From: CAUZFZ01 sp963579025
Lineage (GTDB): Bacteria > Planctomycetota > Planctomycetia > Planctomycetales > Planctomycetaceae
DNA: 64,000 nucleotides
Reading direction: 5' to 3'
Assembly (NCBI GenBank): GCA_963579025.1
Contig: CAUZFZ010000028.1
Location: 1-64,000, forward strand
A program made the translations under genes and the position numbers. Of this stretch, positions 60,610 through 64,000 are shown in pieces (within the stretch, counting starts at the first letter, position 1; each line of letters starts with the position of its first letter). The notes under the pieces were generated by a model that did not search any database, was not told the DNA's origin, and saw only the letters and a list, made by a program, of their open reading frames with translations.

Positions 60610-63600
60610 ATGAATCCGCACCAGCCGAAGCCCACCTCGACGTTCCTGATGCTGCTCGTCCTGACAATTTGCTCCGGACTCGAATCTCAGGTCCGGGGTC
60701 AGGATGTTCCGGACAGTCCGGCTGCCGACACAGCGAAGCCGGTCGGTCAGGCGATGGAGCCAATGGCGCGAGTCAAATTCGCGATCGCGACATCGCTCGC
60801 GGCGGCTCAGGCGGGCGACGTCGAAGGCTCACTGGCGGCGATACGTGAAACGTTTGGCAACGGCTGCCCTCAGAAACTCGATATCGGCGGATTCCTGAAT
60901 TCTCTGGTTGGCGGAAAATCGGGATACGAAAACTACAACCGATCTGTTGTCGCGGTCGCGGCCCACGGACTCGTCCAGTTGAGCTCGATCTGGCGAGACA
61001 AGAAGTTTCCACCGACCAGGGTGTATTCGACGCTTCTCCCTGCAGTGATGCCCGAGGCCCCCGCTGGCACATTCTGGCTCTACGACCCGCAGACTGGAGC
61101 GGTCGGCACTCAACATCCGACCGGTGCGCGTCTGCTGATCGAGTGGGCGGTGGAAGCCGACAGGGTTGACGACCTTCGAGAGAGAATCGTGGCGCGTTCT
61201 CGCAAACGAACGTATCCCTTGGCCGTCCAGCTACTCGTTGAGCTTGCTCTGACTGGCGACGATTCATCGGTGATCGGCACAGAACTGCAGGCACTCGATG
61301 ACCTGATAAAAAAACAGCCGGCGCTGGCCGGTCAGGCGTCTGTGTTGATCAGTGTGATCTTCGCACTGCAGGACGCAGACGCGGCTGTTGCAGCGCTTCC
61401 AGTGGCCGAGCGGATTGGGGAACTGCTCGCTCCCGGAGCCGTGTCAGCCGGAAACTTTCCGCTGGTCGCCGCCATCCTGAAGCGGGCGATTCGGATGCGC
61501 TTCGAACTCGATCAGACGGACGAGGCTCGTCGCAATGTCCAGAACTGGCTTGTGATCTACCGAACTGGATTCACGACCGGTGTACTGGCACAGCCCGCGG
61601 ACTGGTCGTCACATCTGACCGAAGCAGGACACGACTACCTGCGCGGCGGGTTGCTGAATGACGCGCTGGCCGTCGCTGGCGAAGCCGTCGACCTGAACGT
61701 GTCGGAAACGAACATCGTCGCCACAGGTCTCGGCAGCCTTGCCGCGGGTCTACATCGTCAGTTGGCCACACTCGACACGCAGCAGCGCTTTGAACTGCTG
61801 CGTGACTGGAGCATGCCGACGAAGGAACGCAAGCACGTCCGAGTGTTGTCAACGCTGGTGCCAGGCGATTCGCCGCCGTCCGTCTTCGCCCGGGCACTTG
61901 GGGAGCGACCACGCGATGATTCGTTCTCTGTCTCGACGATTGGTGGATTCCGTGGACTGTTCAGTTCTGGCTGGCTGCTCGTGGAATCCGCACGAGACGC
62001 GGCCGCTCTGCGTGACCTCACGACCAGGCTCGTCGCGCTAGCCGAGCAGAACGTACCCAATGCCCGATTTGTTCTGACTCTGGCCCAACTTGCCGCGGGC
62101 AATCGCGAATCGAATGGGGCCGCCGCTGCGCGACTGGGGCAGCGCATTGACGAATTGAGAGCCGCGTACGATCAACGCATGAGCTCACCGAGTGTGGATG
62201 AGAACGCAGAGTCACTGATCACCTTCAACGACATTGTGCTGGCAGCCGCATGCGCGCAGCACGCGCAGTTTGAGAAGACCGGCTTCGAGTTGCTGAGCCT
62301 GCTACCGGAATCTCCGCACCGTCACGCCATCCTGACACGCTCATATCTGCGACGAATCCGGGCTGCTGCAATCATCGACCGTGAACCCGATGCCAGTCGC
62401 AAGATCATCGATGCCGCGGAGTTTCGTTACTGGGATCCCGGTCAGGTGGAACACGCGGTCTCATCCGAGGGCACGGTTCGTCCCACGTGGCTCGCGCACG
62501 ACGGGCATCTGACCTGCCTGGCCGGATCCGGCCATGACTATCTGACGTTCCGTTACCCGTTGACCGGCACATTCCAGCTCTCGTGCGACATGCTGGAGAC
62601 ACCGCTGCAACCACCGGGAGGACTCCTGCGCGGCGACATGATCTGGCAGGCGTCCGGCATGGATCAGACGCTTGGTATTACCGGGCTCAGTGGGCAATAC
62701 GTGAACACGCTGCCCAACCAGTTTTTGCCCCGCACACTGCAACCGCGATACCACCGACTGGCTCTGAACGTGACGGATCAAGACGTCAGTGTTTCCATCA
62801 ACGGCCGACGCGTCTGGAACGGAGGGGTGAGTACCGAAACCGCTCCCTGGATCGGCGTGAAAAACAATGTGCTGCACGCATCAGTCTTCCGTGACCTGAC
62901 CATCACGGGCGACCCCGAGATACCGCGAGACGTGAAGCTGCTCGACGGGAACGATCTCGGCGGCTGGCAGGCGGAGTACTTCGGCCAGAGCGTCCCTGTC
63001 TCGGGGACGCCCATGTTGTCCGGTTTTGCACAGCCGGCGATTGGCGGCGTTGAGCGGCAAGCCGTGACACTCGCACCCAGTAACGGCCCTGTGGTTCAGG
63101 ATGCGACGAGGAAGGGTGTCGAACAGACTACGCGTGTCGTTTTCGCCAACCCTGAATCCGACAGCATCGCGTCCTGGAATTCAGCCGGCGATGTTGCCAA
63201 TGACTGGTTCGCACAAAATGGAGTTCTACACTGCAATCAAAAGACAGCAGACATTTCCACCACAGCTCAAAGTCGGCTCTACTATTTCCGCCCGCTGCAG
63301 AATGGCGAGTCGCTCAGCTACGAATTTCTCTACCAGCCTGGTGTGTTCGAAGTACACCCGGCACTCGGCAGACTGGCATTCCTGCTGAAACCTGGTGGCG
63401 TTCGAGTCCACTGGATGACATCGGAACGGCACGAGTGGACCGGGCTCGGTTCGGACAACGCAGTGCTCGATCCGGCCAACCGCCGGGGACCTCGCACGCC
63501 GCCGCTTATTGCCGACGACTGGAACAAGGCGAGTATCTCACTTGCCGACGACATTGTCACGCTGACACTGAACGACACCGTGGTCTATTCAAGAGCCGTG

Positions 63601-64000
63601 GAATCGGACGCGCGGCGCACATTCAGTTTCTACCATGACCGACTGAAATCAGGTGTCCGGGTCCGCAATGTTGTGCTGCACGGCGACTGGCCCGAGCGAC
63701 TCGAACCGGAACAACGCAACGACCTGCTGGCGTTGTCGGATGCCCCGCAGCGGGTCCCCGACCGTCGCGCACTCGCCTCCATCTTTGATGACGTACACAT
63801 TGGCGATACGGCGCTGGCCGTGCATCGGCATGCCGTGCAGTTACCTGCCGAGGCGCGCTTTGCGTATCTCGCTGACTGGGTATTGCCCGGCATCGATCAC
63901 GACACGATTCGCGTCGCACTGGATTTCACACCAACACACCCGGCGCCGGTCGGTCGCGATGTCGACCGGATCGATGAGCAACGCGTCGGGATTGCGGCGG
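60610..64000 (+). CDS. Large secreted DUF1583-like protein, truncated by window end
   Basis: From ATG 60610 the frame stays open for 1130 codons to the window edge. It starts with an export signal (TSTFLMLLVLTICSGLESQ). Residues about 45-600 are helical, repeat-like and low in motifs. About 610-1000 become beta-rich with concanavalin-like segments (FRYPLTGTFQLSCDML, YHRLALNVTDQDVSVSINGR, KLLDGNDLGGWQAEYF, SFYHDRLKSGVRVRNVVLHG), which fits planctomycete proteins of the DUF1583 group as I remember them. Function unknown; a polysaccharide-binding role is inferred from the beta-rich part. The C-terminus is outside the window. Confidence 0.75.
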   Translation, partial: MNPHQPKPTSTFLMLLVLTICSGLESQVRGQDVPDSPAADTAKPVGQAMEPMARVKFAIATSLAAAQAGDVEGSLAAIRETFGNGCPQKLDIGGFLNSLVGGKSGYENYNRSVVAVAAHGLVQLSSIWRDKKFPPTRVYSTLLPAVMPEAPAGTFWLYDPQTGAVGTQHPTGARLLIEWAVEADRVDDLRERIVARSRKRTYPLAVQLLVELALTGDDSSVIGTELQALDDLIKKQPALAGQASVLISVIFALQDADAAVAALPVAERIGELLAPGAVSAGNFPLVAAILKRAIRMRFELDQTDEARRNVQNWLVIYRTGFTTGVLAQPADWSSHLTEAGHDYLRGGLLNDALAVAGEAVDLNVSETNIVATGLGSLAAGLHRQLATLDTQQRFELLRDWSMPTKERKHVRVLSTLVPGDSPPSVFARALGERPRDDSFSVSTIGGFRGLFSSGWLLVESARDAAALRDLTTRLVALAEQNVPNARFVLTLAQLAAGNRESNGAAAARLGQRIDELRAAYDQRMSSPSVDENAESLITFNDIVLAAACAQHAQFEKTGFELLSLLPESPHRHAILTRSYLRRIRAAAIIDREPDASRKIIDAAEFRYWDPGQVEHAVSSEGTVRPTWLAHDGHLTCLAGSGHDYLTFRYPLTGTFQLSCDMLETPLQPPGGLLRGDMIWQASGMDQTLGITGLSGQYVNTLPNQFLPRTLQPRYHRLALNVTDQDVSVSINGRRVWNGGVSTETAPWIGVKNNVLHASVFRDLTITGDPEIPRDVKLLDGNDLGGWQAEYFGQSVPVSGTPMLSGFAQPAIGGVERQAVTLAPSNGPVVQDATRKGVEQTTRVVFANPESDSIASWNSAGDVANDWFAQNGVLHCNQKTADISTTAQSRLYYFRPLQNGESLSYEFLYQPGVFEVHPALGRLAFLLKPGGVRVHWMTSERHEWTGLGSDNAVLDPANRRGPRTPPLIADDWNKASISLADDIVTLTLNDTVVYSRAVESDARRTFSFYHDRLKSGVRVRNVVLHGDWPERLEPEQRNDLLALSDAPQRVPDRRALASIFDDVHIGDTALAVHRHAVQLPAEARFAYLADWVLPGIDHDTIRVALDFTPTHPAPVGRDVDRIDEQRVGIAA

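Overview
The window is a gene-dense bacterial chromosome segment, almost certainly from a member of the Planctomycetota. The evidence is family content: four DUF1501 proteins with Tat signals, a planctomycete cytochrome c/DUF1549/DUF1553 protein, a tandem DUF1080 protein, a DUF1583-like giant protein, a Ser/Thr kinase fused to WD40 repeats, a CTPSR-type sulfatase, ThuA and PQQ-type beta-propeller proteins, and TadE/TadG genes in short clusters. I saw no rRNA, tRNA, CRISPR array, phage module or plasmid genes.

Layout. 1-5.6 kb: a palindromic repeat remnant, a secreted hypothetical, then a TadG-TadE-TadE-TadG cluster whose last gene has an in-frame amber stop inside its von Willebrand A domain. 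5.7-14.2 kb: a secreted beta-propeller-like protein, an alpha/beta hydrolase, an M20 amidohydrolase, a HEAT/TPR protein and an M28 peptidase. 14.2-17.8 kb: an ActP-like Na+/solute symporter with its DUF485 partner, a two-gene hypothetical cassette (second gene broken by an amber stop) and an orphan MNT nucleotidyltransferase. 17.9-24 kb: ThuA, SRPBCC and membrane proteins, a DUF1501 protein and an MscS channel with a cNMP-binding domain. 24.0-27.1 kb: a polyamine cluster of two AdoMet-decarboxylase paralogues, a deoxyhypusine-synthase-like enzyme and an agmatinase. 27.2-32.1 kb: a sulfatase and a kinase-WD40 gene carrying two in-frame stops and a frameshift. 32.4-38.9 kb: an amidohydrolase (aminodeoxyfutalosine-deaminase-like), PqiA-like protein, and an RND adaptor/permease pair. 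39-46.3 kb: an epimerase, a 247-bp palindromic element, a PQQ beta-propeller, and a DUF1501/PSCyt pair split by a small DUF559 cassette bounded by inverted repeats. 46.8-49.9 kb: korAB for 2-oxoacid:ferredoxin oxidoreductase, closed by a clear terminator. 50-64 kb: two divergent DUF1501 genes, mutM, membrane and TPR proteins, a DUF1080 protein, truB, hemH, and a large secreted protein that runs off the window.

The best candidates for something new are (i) the DUF559 gene inside near-identical inverted repeats, which also occur alone elsewhere in the window, (ii) the polyamine cluster with paired AdoMetDC paralogues but no visible aminopropyltransferase or PLP decarboxylase, and (iii) a family of two-armed hairpin elements with GTAG/CTAC ends that lie between convergent genes in all four clear cases outside a 5' leader. 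Several genes hold single in-frame stops with conserved sequence on both sides; these are either recent pseudogenes or consensus errors. Functional calls come from motif recognition by eye, not database searches.
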